From positions 1 through 64,000 of the forward strand of contig NZ_QGDS01000008.1 of the NCBI RefSeq assembly GCF_003149105.1: a stretch of 64,000 nucleotides of DNA, in the 5' to 3' direction. This DNA is from Faecalicatena contorta (GTDB lineage Bacteria; Bacillota; Clostridia; Lachnospirales; Lachnospiraceae). Of this stretch, positions 8,500 to 16,774 are shown piece after piece. Each line of letters opens with the position of its first letter. The first letter of the stretch is position 1. The position numbers and the translations under genes are program-made. The notes below the pieces were generated by a model. The model saw nothing but the letters and a program-made list of their open reading frames with translations, was not told the DNA's origin and did no database searches.

Positions 8500-8766
8500 T
8501 AAAAACATGTGTTTTTGGTGGATTACTTTTGTAAAAAAAAGAACGGACGTTTTGTTAAGTTATGATGAAATTAGTTTTTTGTCGAAAAAAAACAGTAAAA
8601 AGATTGACTTTTGAGAAGTCAAAAAGTGAAAATAATTGTGCGAACAATTCAGAAAATTACGATGAAGTGTCCCGATTTTTAAAAATGAATTTACATTTTA
8701 AACGGTTGATTATTTAAAAAATTGGGATTATAATAGAAAACAGTTTATAATAAAGGAGGAATAGAA

Positions 8767-8976
8767 ATGGCACAGGTTTCTAAAGATACAACTATTGGTG
8801 AATTATTGGTAACATATCCTGATGCAGCACCTATCTTAATGGAAATTGGCATGCACTGTCTTGGCTGTCCATCTTCTCAGGTAGAAACTCTGGAAGAGGC
8901 CGCTATGGTACATGGTATTGATGCGGATTTGCTTCTTGAGAAAATTAACGCTTCTATGAAAGCTGCTGGTATGTAA
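8767..8976 (+). CDS. DUF1858 domain protein (putative redox-disulfide protein)
   Basis: A 69-residue protein made of one DUF1858 domain: [20 protein letters not shown] followed by the CLGCPSS motif whose CxxC is thought to be redox-active. Family members occur alone or fused to hybrid-cluster-type and nitroreductase-like proteins in anaerobes. ATG behind AAAGGAGG. It is monocistronic between a DnaA-box region and a terminator. Family clear, function unknown. Confidence 0.9.
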   Translation: MAQVSKDTTIGELLVTYPDAAPILMEIGMHCLGCPSSQVETLEEAAMVHGIDADLLLEKINASMKAAGM

Positions 8977-9039
8977 TCTTATGAGGGAATAATAAGGCGG
9001 GTTCTAAGTATCTGCATTTCCATGTTTGGAGTTTTCCAT

Positions 9040-9079
9040 AAAAAATACCCCGCAGGTATGACCTGCCGGGTATTTTTTT
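9040..9079. terminator. Bidirectional terminator between convergent genes
   Basis: AAAAAATACCCCGCAGGT, 3-nt loop, ACCTGCCGGGTATTTTTTT. A-run and T-run flank the stem, so it can serve the DUF1858 gene and mecA. Confidence 0.9.
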
Positions 9080-9107
9080 GTATAAGAGGAACTCTCCGGA
9101 ATCCCTT

Positions 9108-9827
9108 CTATATTGTTGCTAATTTTTGGACCGCATCTGCGGATATCATAATATCGCAGTGCTCTTCCAGAAATGCCAGTGTGGCACCGGAAGCCTTTTC
9201 AAGAGAACCATACTCAGAAAGCATGTTACATATCTTGTTAAATTCATTATTCGGGTGGTCTGACTGGGTCAGGGCCAATATATATAATGAATTCTCCACA
9301 TCATGATAGAGCGTATTAGAACCGTGATATACAGGCTGAAGAAGATGGGCAACCTGGATTACCCGGTCCATATTGTCGAAAGAAAACAGCCGTACATTAA
9401 ATGGTGCCGGTGCATCCAAGACAGTAGAGGCATTATCGGTTCCCGATGCAGCTTCTTTCACTTTGTTCAGCAGATTAAGAAATTCTTCCGCCCCTTCCAA
9501 TTTCTCCAGAGATTCAACCGTGTTGGAATCAACCTCACCAAGGGGTGTGAATTTGGAGAATCTTGTATCTAATTCCTCCGGGTCCTCTACCTTTGTAATA
9601 ATTAAAACAATAGAGTCCGCAGAAGCAGGAATTGCTTCTATCATCAAAGGGATGTCTTCTGCTTCAAAGCCAAAGTCAAAAGATGCCTGCTGCATCATGT
9701 CTCTGAAAAGAGACTTGGCTTTCTCGGTGCCGTACGCCAGCTCGCTGAGCTTTAAGTGCCGTGCTGCAAGATCGGCGTGTGTAAGGGTACAGCGAATCTG
9801 ATTGTCGTTCAGTTTTTCGATTTTCAT
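9108..9827 (-). CDS. mecA: Adaptor protein MecA family
   Basis: A 239-residue ClpC adaptor that presents substrates to the ClpCP protease. The N-terminal substrate-recognition part begins MKIEKLNDNQIRCTLTHADL. An acidic, variable linker lies around 85-125. The C-terminal ClpC-binding half begins near VRLFSFDNMDRVIQVAHLL and includes SLYILALTQ. This two-part layout and the length match MecA/YpbH proteins. It is transcribed alone, convergent with the DUF1858 gene. The specific substrates in this organism are unknown. Confidence 0.9.
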   Translation of the reverse strand: MKIEKLNDNQIRCTLTHADLAARHLKLSELAYGTEKAKSLFRDMMQQASFDFGFEAEDIPLMIEAIPASADSIVLIITKVEDPEELDTRFSKFTPLGEVDSNTVESLEKLEGAEEFLNLLNKVKEAASGTDNASTVLDAPAPFNVRLFSFDNMDRVIQVAHLLQPVYHGSNTLYHDVENSLYILALTQSDHPNNEFNKICNMLSEYGSLEKASGATLAFLEEHCDIMISADAVQKLATI

Positions 9828-9945
9828 ATAATCACATCCTTAAGAATTGTAATATCAAAAAAATATATATCTTCTCACTATTAGTATAAACAAAAACAAA
9901 AAATATGTAAAGAGAAACAATAAAAGAGTTTATAATACTTTCATC

Positions 9946-9965
9946 TTATCAACAAATGTGGATGG
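9946..9965. other. Weak convergent DnaA-box-like pair
   Basis: TTATCAACA at 9946-9954 faces TGTGGATGG at 9957-9965; each differs from the consensus. It lies in the 9828-10309 gap, where I see no other gene. An in-frame stretch of about 60 codons from 10138 has no ribosome binding site and no recognisable features. Confidence 0.3.
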
Positions 9966-10309
9966 ATTATAAACAAAAAACACATTGAAAAGAATGAATG
10001 AGCTCCCTATAATTGCAGTTACAGAAGATAGTATTCCAGGATAAGTAAATATATATACAAAAGGAGGGATATTGATTACTTAATTTTTCGTCAAATATAG
10101 AGGAAATTCTATCTAAATAAATTTTCAGGAAATTCATATGTCCGTTTCAGGGACAAAATCATCAAAAATTCTTAAAGAGAAGAAACCTGCGGATTCGTAC
10201 TATCTTCTATACTGCAGCTATCCGGCGGTACGTCACGGGACTTCCGAGAGGTTGAATATACAGGCAGTTGTTTTATATTTATCAGAATCTGCGGAGAAAG
10301 GAGTGTACC

Positions 10310-10537
10310 ATGGAAATTGATGAAACAGCGTACAGATACAGAGATTTATATACGGAACTGGAGAATTATGAAAGGAATGGTGTGTGCATGCATATAAACG
10401 GCAGCAAAGCAAGTCCGCTGCAGATTGTGACAGCACATATGATTCGCGAGGATGGATGTTATATGCGGGATTATATTCTGAATACGGAGGGATACATAGA
10501 ATCACTTGCTTTTGTAAATATTAATGGCAATAATTAG
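10310..10537 (+). CDS. Hypothetical 75-residue protein
   Basis: Starts with ATG behind AAAGGAG. It is an acidic, soluble protein with many aromatic residues (YRYRDLYTELENYE) and a C-terminal half predicted to form beta strands (IVTAHMIREDGCYMRDYIL then IESLAFVNING). No signal peptide or membrane segment. I do not recognise the family beyond a resemblance to short conserved hypothetical proteins of Lachnospiraceae. It lies upstream of, and in the same direction as, the GH18 gene, separated by 149 bp. Confidence 0.6.
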   Translation: MEIDETAYRYRDLYTELENYERNGVCMHINGSKASPLQIVTAHMIREDGCYMRDYILNTEGYIESLAFVNINGNN

Positions 10538-10686
10538 GCGAGGAATTCCCCTCAGTTCGCCGGACAACCGACATCATGGGCATGGCTGCTGAATTCATGG
10601 CTTTTCGCGAGGTTATTTTTTGTAAGTATTATACTACTAATGTTGAAAAAGGTATGATATAATAGGGTCTACATAGGAGGTGCGGC

Positions 10687-12615
10687 ATGGACGAAAGAGA
10701 AAAAAGGGCTGAATATGCCAGAAAGGCAATGCAGCAGAATGCACAGAGAAGACGCCCAGGCGGCAGTGACCAGAGACCAGGAAGTTCCAGGCCGGGAGGC
10801 GCAGGGCCGGGCGGCCAAAGACCAAGAAGAAAGAGCAGCCGGGCAAGGAGAAGAAAGCGCAATCTGATGATAAGAATGGTTCTTCTTGTTCTTCTGATTA
10901 TTATAGCGGCAGGCGGATTATTATTTTGGAAAAAATACGGCTCATCAAAAGAGAAAGCTGATTTGAAACAATATTATGGCATACAGGATAATGATGACCT
11001 TGCGGTAGTAGTAAATAATCAGATTATAGGGGCTTTGGAAGAAAGTTTTGCGGGCGGCAAGTTGTTTGATGGTATACCTTATATAGAATATTCCGTAGTA
11101 CGTGACTACATTAACGAAAGATTCTATTGGGATTCCAATGAGAATGTCCTGTTGTATACCCTGCCAGGCGGCAGTGTTTCCGTGAATGTCGGCAGCAAAG
11201 AATATACAGATATAAAAGATAAAAAGAGTGAAGATTATGTCATTCTGAAGACAGAAGGAAAAACCGCATACATCGCACTCGCATTCATAAAACAATATAC
11301 GGACATGGAATATTCCACCTATGAAGATCCGGTATATAAGGCTGTGATTGATTGCGACTGGAGTGAAAAAGATGTATCTACATTTAAGAGAGACACCCAG
11401 GTCAGATACCAGGGAGGCGTAAAAAGCCCTATTCTGACAGAGGTAGAAAAGTCACAGAAGGTATGGGTACTGGAAGACGAAGATGACTGGATGAAGGTTC
11501 GTACCAGTGATGGATTTATCGGTTATGTAAAGACAAGTTCTTTAAGGAAAACAGCGAAGGAAGTCATTACCAGAGATTTTCAGGGGCCTGAGTATACCAA
11601 CATATCAGTGGATTACACCATCAATATGGCATGGCATAATGTAGAAAATGACACAGCCAACAGTTACATCCTTGAGATGATTGCGAACACAAAGGGCCTT
11701 ACGACGATAGCCCCCACGTGGTTCAGTATTTCGGATACGGACGGTAATATTTCATCCCTTGCTAATTCCGGATATGTGAACTATGCACACCAGTCCAACA
11801 TCGATGTATGGGCGACGCTGAGAGATTTCCATGGAGGAATTAATTCTTACAATGAAACTTATGACGTATTAAGTCACACATCAAAGCGGGAGAACCTGAT
11901 TAATCAAGTCATTGCGTCGGCACTTCAGACTGGCATTGACGGAATTAACCTGGACTTTGAGTTGGTTTCCCCGGAATGTGGAGAACATTTTATACAATTT
12001 GTGCGTGAGCTGTCTGTAAAGTGCAGACAGAACGAACTTGTATTCACAATTGATAATTATGTCCCGATGCCGTATAACGAACAATATAATTTGGCGGAGC
12101 AGGGGAAAATTGCTGATTATGTAATTATTATGGGATATGATGAGCACACCGACGGTTCCTATGAAGCAGGTTCAGTTGCATCTTATGATTACGTAAAGAA
12201 CGGAATTGAAGATGCATTAAAAGTTGTTCCCAATACAAAACTTGTCAATGCAATTCCATTTTATACCAGGCTGTGGCTGGAGACTCCTAAGACGGAGGAA
12301 GAGTTGGCAGCAGAAGCCGGCACCGAGGCGGCGGACTATCCCCACAAGGTGACAGGTACGGCAGTAGGTATGGATGAGGCAGAAGAGCTTCTTAATACAG
12401 CGGGAGTTCAGGCTGAGTGGGATGATAAGGCAAGACAGAATTATGCTCAGTGGGAAACTGACGGAGGAACTTATAAGATATGGCTTGAAGACAGTAAATC
12501 TATAGAAGAAAAGCTAATACTGATTAAGGATAATGAGCTTGCAGGAGTCGCTGAATGGAGACTCGGCTGGGAGAATTCAGGTATATGGGATCTTATCCTT
12601 CAATATGTAAACTAG
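10687..12615 (+). CDS. Membrane-anchored glycoside hydrolase family 18 protein with SH3 domain
   Basis: A 642-residue protein with a basic, Gly/Pro/Arg-rich cytoplasmic N-terminus (1-58) and one membrane anchor near 60-82. A copper amine oxidase-like or SH3-type region follows, including VRYQGGVKSPIL then GFIGYVKTSSL near 240-290. The C-terminal GH18 barrel runs from about 300 to the end. The catalytic motif DGINLDFE is at 418-425, with Asp423 and Glu425 intact. Relatives (YaaH/SleL-like) act on peptidoglycan N-acetylglucosamine bonds, often in spore cortex. ATG behind TAGGAGG. It is followed by cwlD, also a wall hydrolase, so a sporulation or wall role is plausible. Confidence 0.88.
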   Translation: MDEREKRAEYARKAMQQNAQRRRPGGSDQRPGSSRPGGAGPGGQRPRRKSSRARRRKRNLMIRMVLLVLLIIIAAGGLLFWKKYGSSKEKADLKQYYGIQDNDDLAVVVNNQIIGALEESFAGGKLFDGIPYIEYSVVRDYINERFYWDSNENVLLYTLPGGSVSVNVGSKEYTDIKDKKSEDYVILKTEGKTAYIALAFIKQYTDMEYSTYEDPVYKAVIDCDWSEKDVSTFKRDTQVRYQGGVKSPILTEVEKSQKVWVLEDEDDWMKVRTSDGFIGYVKTSSLRKTAKEVITRDFQGPEYTNISVDYTINMAWHNVENDTANSYILEMIANTKGLTTIAPTWFSISDTDGNISSLANSGYVNYAHQSNIDVWATLRDFHGGINSYNETYDVLSHTSKRENLINQVIASALQTGIDGINLDFELVSPECGEHFIQFVRELSVKCRQNELVFTIDNYVPMPYNEQYNLAEQGKIADYVIIMGYDEHTDGSYEAGSVASYDYVKNGIEDALKVVPNTKLVNAIPFYTRLWLETPKTEEELAAEAGTEAADYPHKVTGTAVGMDEAEELLNTAGVQAEWDDKARQNYAQWETDGGTYKIWLEDSKSIEEKLILIKDNELAGVAEWRLGWENSGIWDLILQYVN

Positions 12616-12626
12616 AATAGTGAAAG

Positions 12627-12747
12627 AAACACCCCTTTTCTGCATATATATAGGAAGAATATGTACTTATTGAACTACTAACGTTCAATAAGATATACCT
12701 ATTGAGCTGCGAATGTTCAGTGAGGTATGAGAAAGGGGTGTTTTTTT
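12627..12747 (+). terminator. Terminator-like long-range stem that encloses two repeats and the cwlD ribosome binding site
   Basis: AAACACCCCTTTT at 12627 pairs with GAAAGGGGTGTTT at 12731, followed by a T7 run. The 90-nt interior holds two 27-bp hairpin repeats. The 3' arm contains the Shine-Dalgarno sequence of cwlD, and the T-run reaches its TTG start. Confidence 0.7.
12666..12724 (+). repeat. Two tandem 27-bp palindromic repeats, 32-bp period
   Basis: Unit 1 (12666-12692): CTTATTGAAC, centre TACTAAC, GTTCAATAAG, a perfect 10-bp inverted repeat. Unit 2 begins at 12698, exactly 32 bp later, and is degenerate (TATTGAGC, TGCGAAT, GTTCAGTGAG). The spacer is ATATA. Confidence 0.8.
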
Positions 12748-13447
12748 GCGCCGTAAATTAGGAATACTAGGACTGCTGGTGCTGCTGGTATGTGCCGTAA
12801 TAGGAAGCCAGAAGGCTGGAGAATATCTGCATCAGAATTACCTGGACCGTGAGACAAAAGAAACTGCGGCTGCAGCCGGAGGGAAGGAAAAGCAGGTTGT
12901 GGTAGTTGACGCAGGACATGGAGGTTTTGATTCAGGAAAGGTAGGTGTGAACCAGGCCTTGGAAAAGGATCTGAATCTCCAGATAGCAAATAAGGTAAAA
13001 ACGATGTTGGAAAAACAGGGAATTAAAGTTATTATGACCCGCAAAGATGAAAACAGCCTTGCAAGTTCAAAAGTGGAAGATATGAAAACAAGAGTTTCTA
13101 TTATCAATCAGGAGAAGCCGTCGCTGGCGGTGAGTATACATCAAAACAGCTATACTCAGGAAAGTATACATGGTGCTCAGGTATTCTATTTCACACATTC
13201 CAAAGAAGGGGAGAAGTCGGCGAAGGTTATGCAGGAAGCTCTGCTTGCGGCAGACCCGGAAAATACAAGGCAGGCAAAAGCAAATGATACATATTATATG
13301 CTGAAAAAAACAAATTCACCAGTGATTATTGTAGAATGTGGATTTTTAAGCAATAGAGCCGAAGCAGATAAGCTTACTACTGAAGAGTATCAAAATGCCC
13401 TTACCGAGGCAATCTGTAAAGGTGTTCAAGATTATTTGTCACAGTAA
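12746..13447 (+). CDS. cwlD: N-acetylmuramoyl-L-alanine amidase CwlD
   Basis: A 233-residue Amidase_3 zinc enzyme that removes stem peptides from muramic acid, needed in Bacillus for muramic delta-lactam formation in spore cortex. It has an N-terminal signal anchor (LGILGLLVLLVCAVIG) and the domain from VVVVDAGHGGFDSG onward. Zn ligands lie in DAGHGG, the following Glu, and VSIHQNSY, and the catalytic Glu in VECGFLSN. The start is TTG at 12746 behind AGAAAGGGGTG; no ATG is available near. The binding site is part of a terminator-like stem (see finding). CwlD is preferred over other amidases by length and lack of binding repeats. Confidence 0.88.
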   Translation: MRRKLGILGLLVLLVCAVIGSQKAGEYLHQNYLDRETKETAAAAGGKEKQVVVVDAGHGGFDSGKVGVNQALEKDLNLQIANKVKTMLEKQGIKVIMTRKDENSLASSKVEDMKTRVSIINQEKPSLAVSIHQNSYTQESIHGAQVFYFTHSKEGEKSAKVMQEALLAADPENTRQAKANDTYYMLKKTNSPVIIVECGFLSNRAEADKLTTEEYQNALTEAICKGVQDYLSQ

Positions 13448-13470
13448 ATAAAGGTGTCAATAAAATACGG

Positions 13471-13502
13471 AACTCTATTTTTTACAAAGAGAGTTTTTTT
13501 TT
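13471..13502 (+). terminator. Rho-independent terminator after cwlD
   Basis: AACTCT and AGAGTT stem with 13-nt loop followed by a T8 run. Stem is short but the U-tract is strong. Confidence 0.65.
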
Positions 13503-13529
13503 AAGATAAATGATGGTATAATGGAGCCT

Positions 13530-15056
13530 ATGAAAACAATAATAAAAAAGGTAGATAAGAATCAGATAGATGAAGCGATTATCCAGGAAGCTGGAGATAT
13601 ATTAAAAAAGGGCGGCCTTGTTGCATTTCCAACGGAAACGGTCTATGGACTGGGAGCGAATGCCTTGGATGAGGAGGCGGCAAAGAAGACTTATGCGGCA
13701 AAAGGGCGTCCGTCGGATAACCCCCTGATAGTGCATATTGCGGATGTGCAGGCTCTGGATGACATAGCAGTCAATATACCTCCTGAGGTAGAAGACTTGT
13801 CATTTCATTTCTGGCCGGGTCCTCTGACGCTTATTTTTGAAAAAAGTCAGATTGTTCCTTATGGAACGACAGGGGGACTGGAGACCGTAGCCGTACGTAT
13901 GCCCAGTGACCCAATTGCAAGAGAGCTTATATTGGCTGCGGGAGGGTACGTCTCCGCTCCCAGCGCCAATACATCTGGAAGGCCAAGCCCTACAACTGCG
14001 CAGCATGTAGAGGAAGATATGAGCGGAAAGATTGATATGATACTGGACGGCGGGAGTGTTGAAATAGGACTGGAATCAACGATTCTTGATATGACGGTCA
14101 CTCCGCCTATGATATTGCGTCCGGGAGCGGTCACGGCTGACATGCTGGAAGATGTCATTGGACCTGTCAGCGTGGATGAGACAATTTTGGGAAATGAAAG
14201 TAAACAGCCTCCAAAAGCCCCGGGTATGAAATACCGGCATTATGCACCGAAAGCCAGGCTGATGATTGTTGAGGGCACCCTGCGGGAAGAGGTGCTGGCA
14301 ATACGGCAGTTATCATATGCTGCCCATCGGGAGGGGAGGGCAGTGGGTATCATTGCTACGAATGAGACGATACCTTATTATACTCATGGAGTTATAAAGA
14401 ACATTGGAACCCGGGATAATGAAAAGACAATTGCAAGAAATCTTTATTCAGTGCTTAGGGAGTTTGATGATGAGGATGTGGAAAATATATATAGTGAGTC
14501 TTTTGCAGCCCAGGGAATCGGCAATGCAATCATGAACCGTCTTGAGAAAGCCGCGGGGTATCAGAGGATTCCCGCGTCTATCATTGTGAGACAGCAAAAA
14601 TACCGGCGGATTGTTTTTCTGAGTAATACAGACACAAGCAGAGGGCCAATGGCGGCGGAGCTTTTGAGGAATCAGGATTTGGAGCAGGAGTATGTTATAG
14701 ATTCCCGCGGGCTTGTGGTGCTCTTTCCTGAACCTGTGAATCAGAAAGCGGAGGCGATTATGAAATCCGGCCAGATGAGTCTGGAAGGACATTCTTCTAT
14801 TGCATTTTCAGAGGAAGATCTGCATGAGGATACTCTGGTTCTTACAATGGATGAAAGTCAAAAGTGGAAAATTGTTTCCGAATATGATAATATAAAAAAT
14901 GTTTATACTTTAAATGAGTTTACAGAAGATAATATCAAAATACCAAATCCATATGGACAACCATTGACAGCATATGGGGAATGCTATGAAATAATGTCAA
15001 TGTTAATAAAAAAATTAACAAGTAAACTTAATTCGTTTACTAGAGGAGGAAAATGA
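13530..15056 (+). CDS. Sua5/TsaC threonylcarbamoyl-AMP synthase fused to a degenerate low-molecular-weight phosphatase domain
   Basis: A 508-residue fusion. Residues 1-350 are a full Sua5: the YrdC domain with [18 protein letters not shown] and KGRPSDNPL, then the Sua5 C-terminal domain ending near GYQRI. This makes threonylcarbamoyl-AMP for tRNA t6A37. Residues 357-500 follow the LMW-phosphatase fold, but the P-loop CX5R reads SNTDTSR (Ser365 to Arg371), replacing the nucleophilic Cys. The general-acid DPY motif reads NPYG (Asn473). The domain is therefore probably inactive as a phosphatase. In Bacillus, ywlC and ywlE are separate neighbours. ATG 13530 (MKTIIKK) has GGAG close by; ATG 13521 overlaps a TATAAT. 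The end overlaps upp by ATGA. Confidence 0.9.
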   Translation: MKTIIKKVDKNQIDEAIIQEAGDILKKGGLVAFPTETVYGLGANALDEEAAKKTYAAKGRPSDNPLIVHIADVQALDDIAVNIPPEVEDLSFHFWPGPLTLIFEKSQIVPYGTTGGLETVAVRMPSDPIARELILAAGGYVSAPSANTSGRPSPTTAQHVEEDMSGKIDMILDGGSVEIGLESTILDMTVTPPMILRPGAVTADMLEDVIGPVSVDETILGNESKQPPKAPGMKYRHYAPKARLMIVEGTLREEVLAIRQLSYAAHREGRAVGIIATNETIPYYTHGVIKNIGTRDNEKTIARNLYSVLREFDDEDVENIYSESFAAQGIGNAIMNRLEKAAGYQRIPASIIVRQQKYRRIVFLSNTDTSRGPMAAELLRNQDLEQEYVIDSRGLVVLFPEPVNQKAEAIMKSGQMSLEGHSSIAFSEEDLHEDTLVLTMDESQKWKIVSEYDNIKNVYTLNEFTEDNIKIPNPYGQPLTAYGECYEIMSMLIKKLTSKLNSFTRGGK

Positions 15057-15685
15057 TGTCAGAAGTACACATTATGGATCACCCGTTGATTCAGCACAAA
15101 ATCAGTTACATCCGAAACGAGGAGGTAGGAACAAAGGAATTCCGCGAAGTTGTGGGAGAGATTGCAGGCCTGATGTGCTTTGAGGCAACCCGGGATTTGA
15201 AATTACAGGATGTAAAGATTAAGACACCAATTTGTGAGACAATCGGAAAAGAGCTGACAGGAAAAAAACTGGCTGTAGTGCCTATTTTAAGGGCCGGACT
15301 GGGAATGGTAGATGGAATGCTGTCACTGATACCCGCAGCAAAGGTGGGACATATTGGACTTTACCGTGATCCGGAAACATTTGATCCGGTAGAATATTAC
15401 TGTAAGCTTCCCGCAGACTGCGAAGAAAGAGAAGTCTTTGTTGTGGATCCAATGCTGGCAACAGGTGGTTCCAGTTCCGCTGCAATACAGATGCTGAAAG
15501 ATAAAGGTGTAAAAAGAATCCGTTTTCTGTGTATTATAGCAGCGCCCGAAGGTGTGGAGAGGATGCAGAAAGAGCATCCCGATGTTGACCTTTATATAGG
15601 TGCACTTGATGCTTACCTTAATGATCATAAATATATTGTTCCGGGCCTTGGTGATGCAGGGGACCGTATTTTTGGAACAAAATAA
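15053..15685 (+). CDS. upp: Uracil phosphoribosyltransferase
   Basis: A 210-residue pyrimidine salvage enzyme making UMP from uracil and PRPP. The PRPP loop [11 protein letters not shown] is intact, as are [15 protein letters not shown] [11 protein letters not shown] and the C-terminal uracil-binding [14 protein letters not shown]. Starts with ATG behind AGAGGAGG and overlaps the Sua5 fusion stop by 4 nt, so the two are translationally coupled. A second ATG is immediately next. dCMP deaminase follows 20 bp downstream, completing a small nucleotide operon. Confidence 0.97.
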   Translation: MMSEVHIMDHPLIQHKISYIRNEEVGTKEFREVVGEIAGLMCFEATRDLKLQDVKIKTPICETIGKELTGKKLAVVPILRAGLGMVDGMLSLIPAAKVGHIGLYRDPETFDPVEYYCKLPADCEEREVFVVDPMLATGGSSSAAIQMLKDKGVKRIRFLCIIAAPEGVERMQKEHPDVDLYIGALDAYLNDHKYIVPGLGDAGDRIFGTK

Positions 15686-15705
15686 AAGCAAAGGAGTGGA
15701 TGGAC

Positions 15706-16194
15706 ATGTCAAATAAAAGAGAAGATTATCTATCCTGGGATGAGTATTTTATGGGAGTCGCCATGCTGTCCGGTATGCGTTCAAAAGACCCGAATACCCA
15801 GGTGGGCTGCTGTATAGTTAGTCAGGATAACAAAATATTATCCATGGGATATAATGGTTTTCCGATTGGTTGTTCAGATGATGAATTTCCCTGGGAGAGA
15901 GAGGGAGAGAATCCACTGAATACCAAGTATGTATATTCCACCCACAGTGAATTGAATGCAATCCTGAACTATAACGGGGGAAGCCTGACAGGGGCAAAAT
16001 TATATGTGTCTCTGTTCCCTTGTAATGAGTGTGCAAAGGCAATTATTCAGGCAGGAATTAAAGAAGTCATATTTGAGTGTGATAAATATGCGGATACAAC
16101 CGCTGTTCTGGCATCCAAAAGGATGATGGATGCGGCAGGTGTCAGGTATTATCAGTACCACAGGACAAACCGGGAGATACGAATACAATTGTAA
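15706..16194 (+). CDS. dCMP deaminase / ComEB-type cytidine deaminase-family protein
   Basis: A 162-residue zinc deaminase. The Zn motif is HSELNA with the catalytic Glu, and PCNEC gives the two Cys ligands. WDEYFMGVAMLSGMRSKDPNTQVG is the typical N-terminus of dCMP deaminases, which supply dUMP for thymidylate synthesis. I chose ATG 15706 because AAGGAG lies 9 nt upstream; ATG 15700 is only 3 nt from it. Cotranscribed after upp and closed by a terminator built from a repeat unit. The ComEB label is used for the same family in competence operons; nothing here suggests competence. Confidence 0.9.
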   Translation: MSNKREDYLSWDEYFMGVAMLSGMRSKDPNTQVGCCIVSQDNKILSMGYNGFPIGCSDDEFPWEREGENPLNTKYVYSTHSELNAILNYNGGSLTGAKLYVSLFPCNECAKAIIQAGIKEVIFECDKYADTTAVLASKRMMDAAGVRYYQYHRTNREIRIQL

Positions 16195-16210
16195 TCTTTA
16201 TATTTATATA

Positions 16211-16262
16211 AGACCTGTACTTATTGGACATTAGTAGTTCATAAGTACAGGTCTTCTCTTTT
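16211..16262 (+). terminator. Terminator formed from a 27-bp hairpin repeat
   Basis: AGACCTGTACTTAT at 16211 pairs with ATAAGTACAGGTCT. The inner part is TTGGAC, ATTAGTA, GTTC, an inverted copy of the repeat seen elsewhere with one arm base deleted. TCTTCTCTTTT follows. Confidence 0.82.
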
Positions 16263-16324
16263 GGAATATTTCCGAACCAATACGAATAATATATCATATA
16301 TGCAGGTTGGGAGGAAATGTGACA

Positions 16325-16534
16325 ATGGAAAATAAATTGGCATCGGCTGCAATTAATTTTATCATCCGTGCAATTCTTGGAATGGGGTTAATTTATTTTA
16401 TCAATCATTATTTGCTTCCGGGAGGCAGCACATTGAATGTAGGGTTGAATACGGTATCCTTTTTGACAACGGGAAGCCTTGGAATTCCAGGGGTTTGCCT
16501 TCTTTATGGTATTTTATTTTATCAAAGTTTGTAA
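16325..16534 (+). CDS. BofA-like pro-sigma-K processing inhibitor family protein
   Basis: A 69-residue membrane protein with two hydrophobic segments (AINFIIRAILGMGLIYFIN and the C-terminal SLGIPGVCLLYGILFYQSL). The LNTV...GSLGIPGVxLL pattern is characteristic of BofA, which in Bacillus holds the SpoIVFB protease in check in the forespore outer membrane. ATG 16325 follows GGGAGG at 10 nt; a GTG at 16319 is closer and may be the true start. The 16535-16774 gap downstream shows a TATAAT and G/C-rich short inverted segments, but no element I recognise. Confidence 0.75.
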   Translation: MENKLASAAINFIIRAILGMGLIYFINHYLLPGGSTLNVGLNTVSFLTTGSLGIPGVCLLYGILFYQSL

Positions 16535-16774
16535 GGTTTTTACAAAAAACTACAAATTTAAAAATGGGTATGGACATTTAAAGAGAGTATGTTTATAATA
16601 CGATTCACACAGTAGTTATTCGGACTGCTGTTTCATTTAGGCACTGATTCCATGTGCCGGACGTATCTGAGGTTGGGCGGTTAGGATTAGTCTGACCATC
16701 ATTCTTGAATCATGCTGCAGGTTCGCAGCAATATTTTCAAACTTTTTATTTTATAAGTGAATAGGAGGGATAGA

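Noticed and set aside
8304..8766. Possible chromosomal origin of replication
   Set aside because: DnaA boxes and an A/T-rich tract are present, but no dnaA, dnaN, recF or rpmH is near, so I call only a DnaA-box cluster.
10138..10320. 60-codon open frame upstream of the 75-residue protein gene
   Set aside because: No ribosome binding site and no protein-like features; it overlaps a better supported start at 10310.
16535..16774. Cyclic-di-GMP riboswitch upstream of the Tad operon
   Set aside because: The leader has G/C-rich segments, but neither class I nor class II conserved sequences were found.
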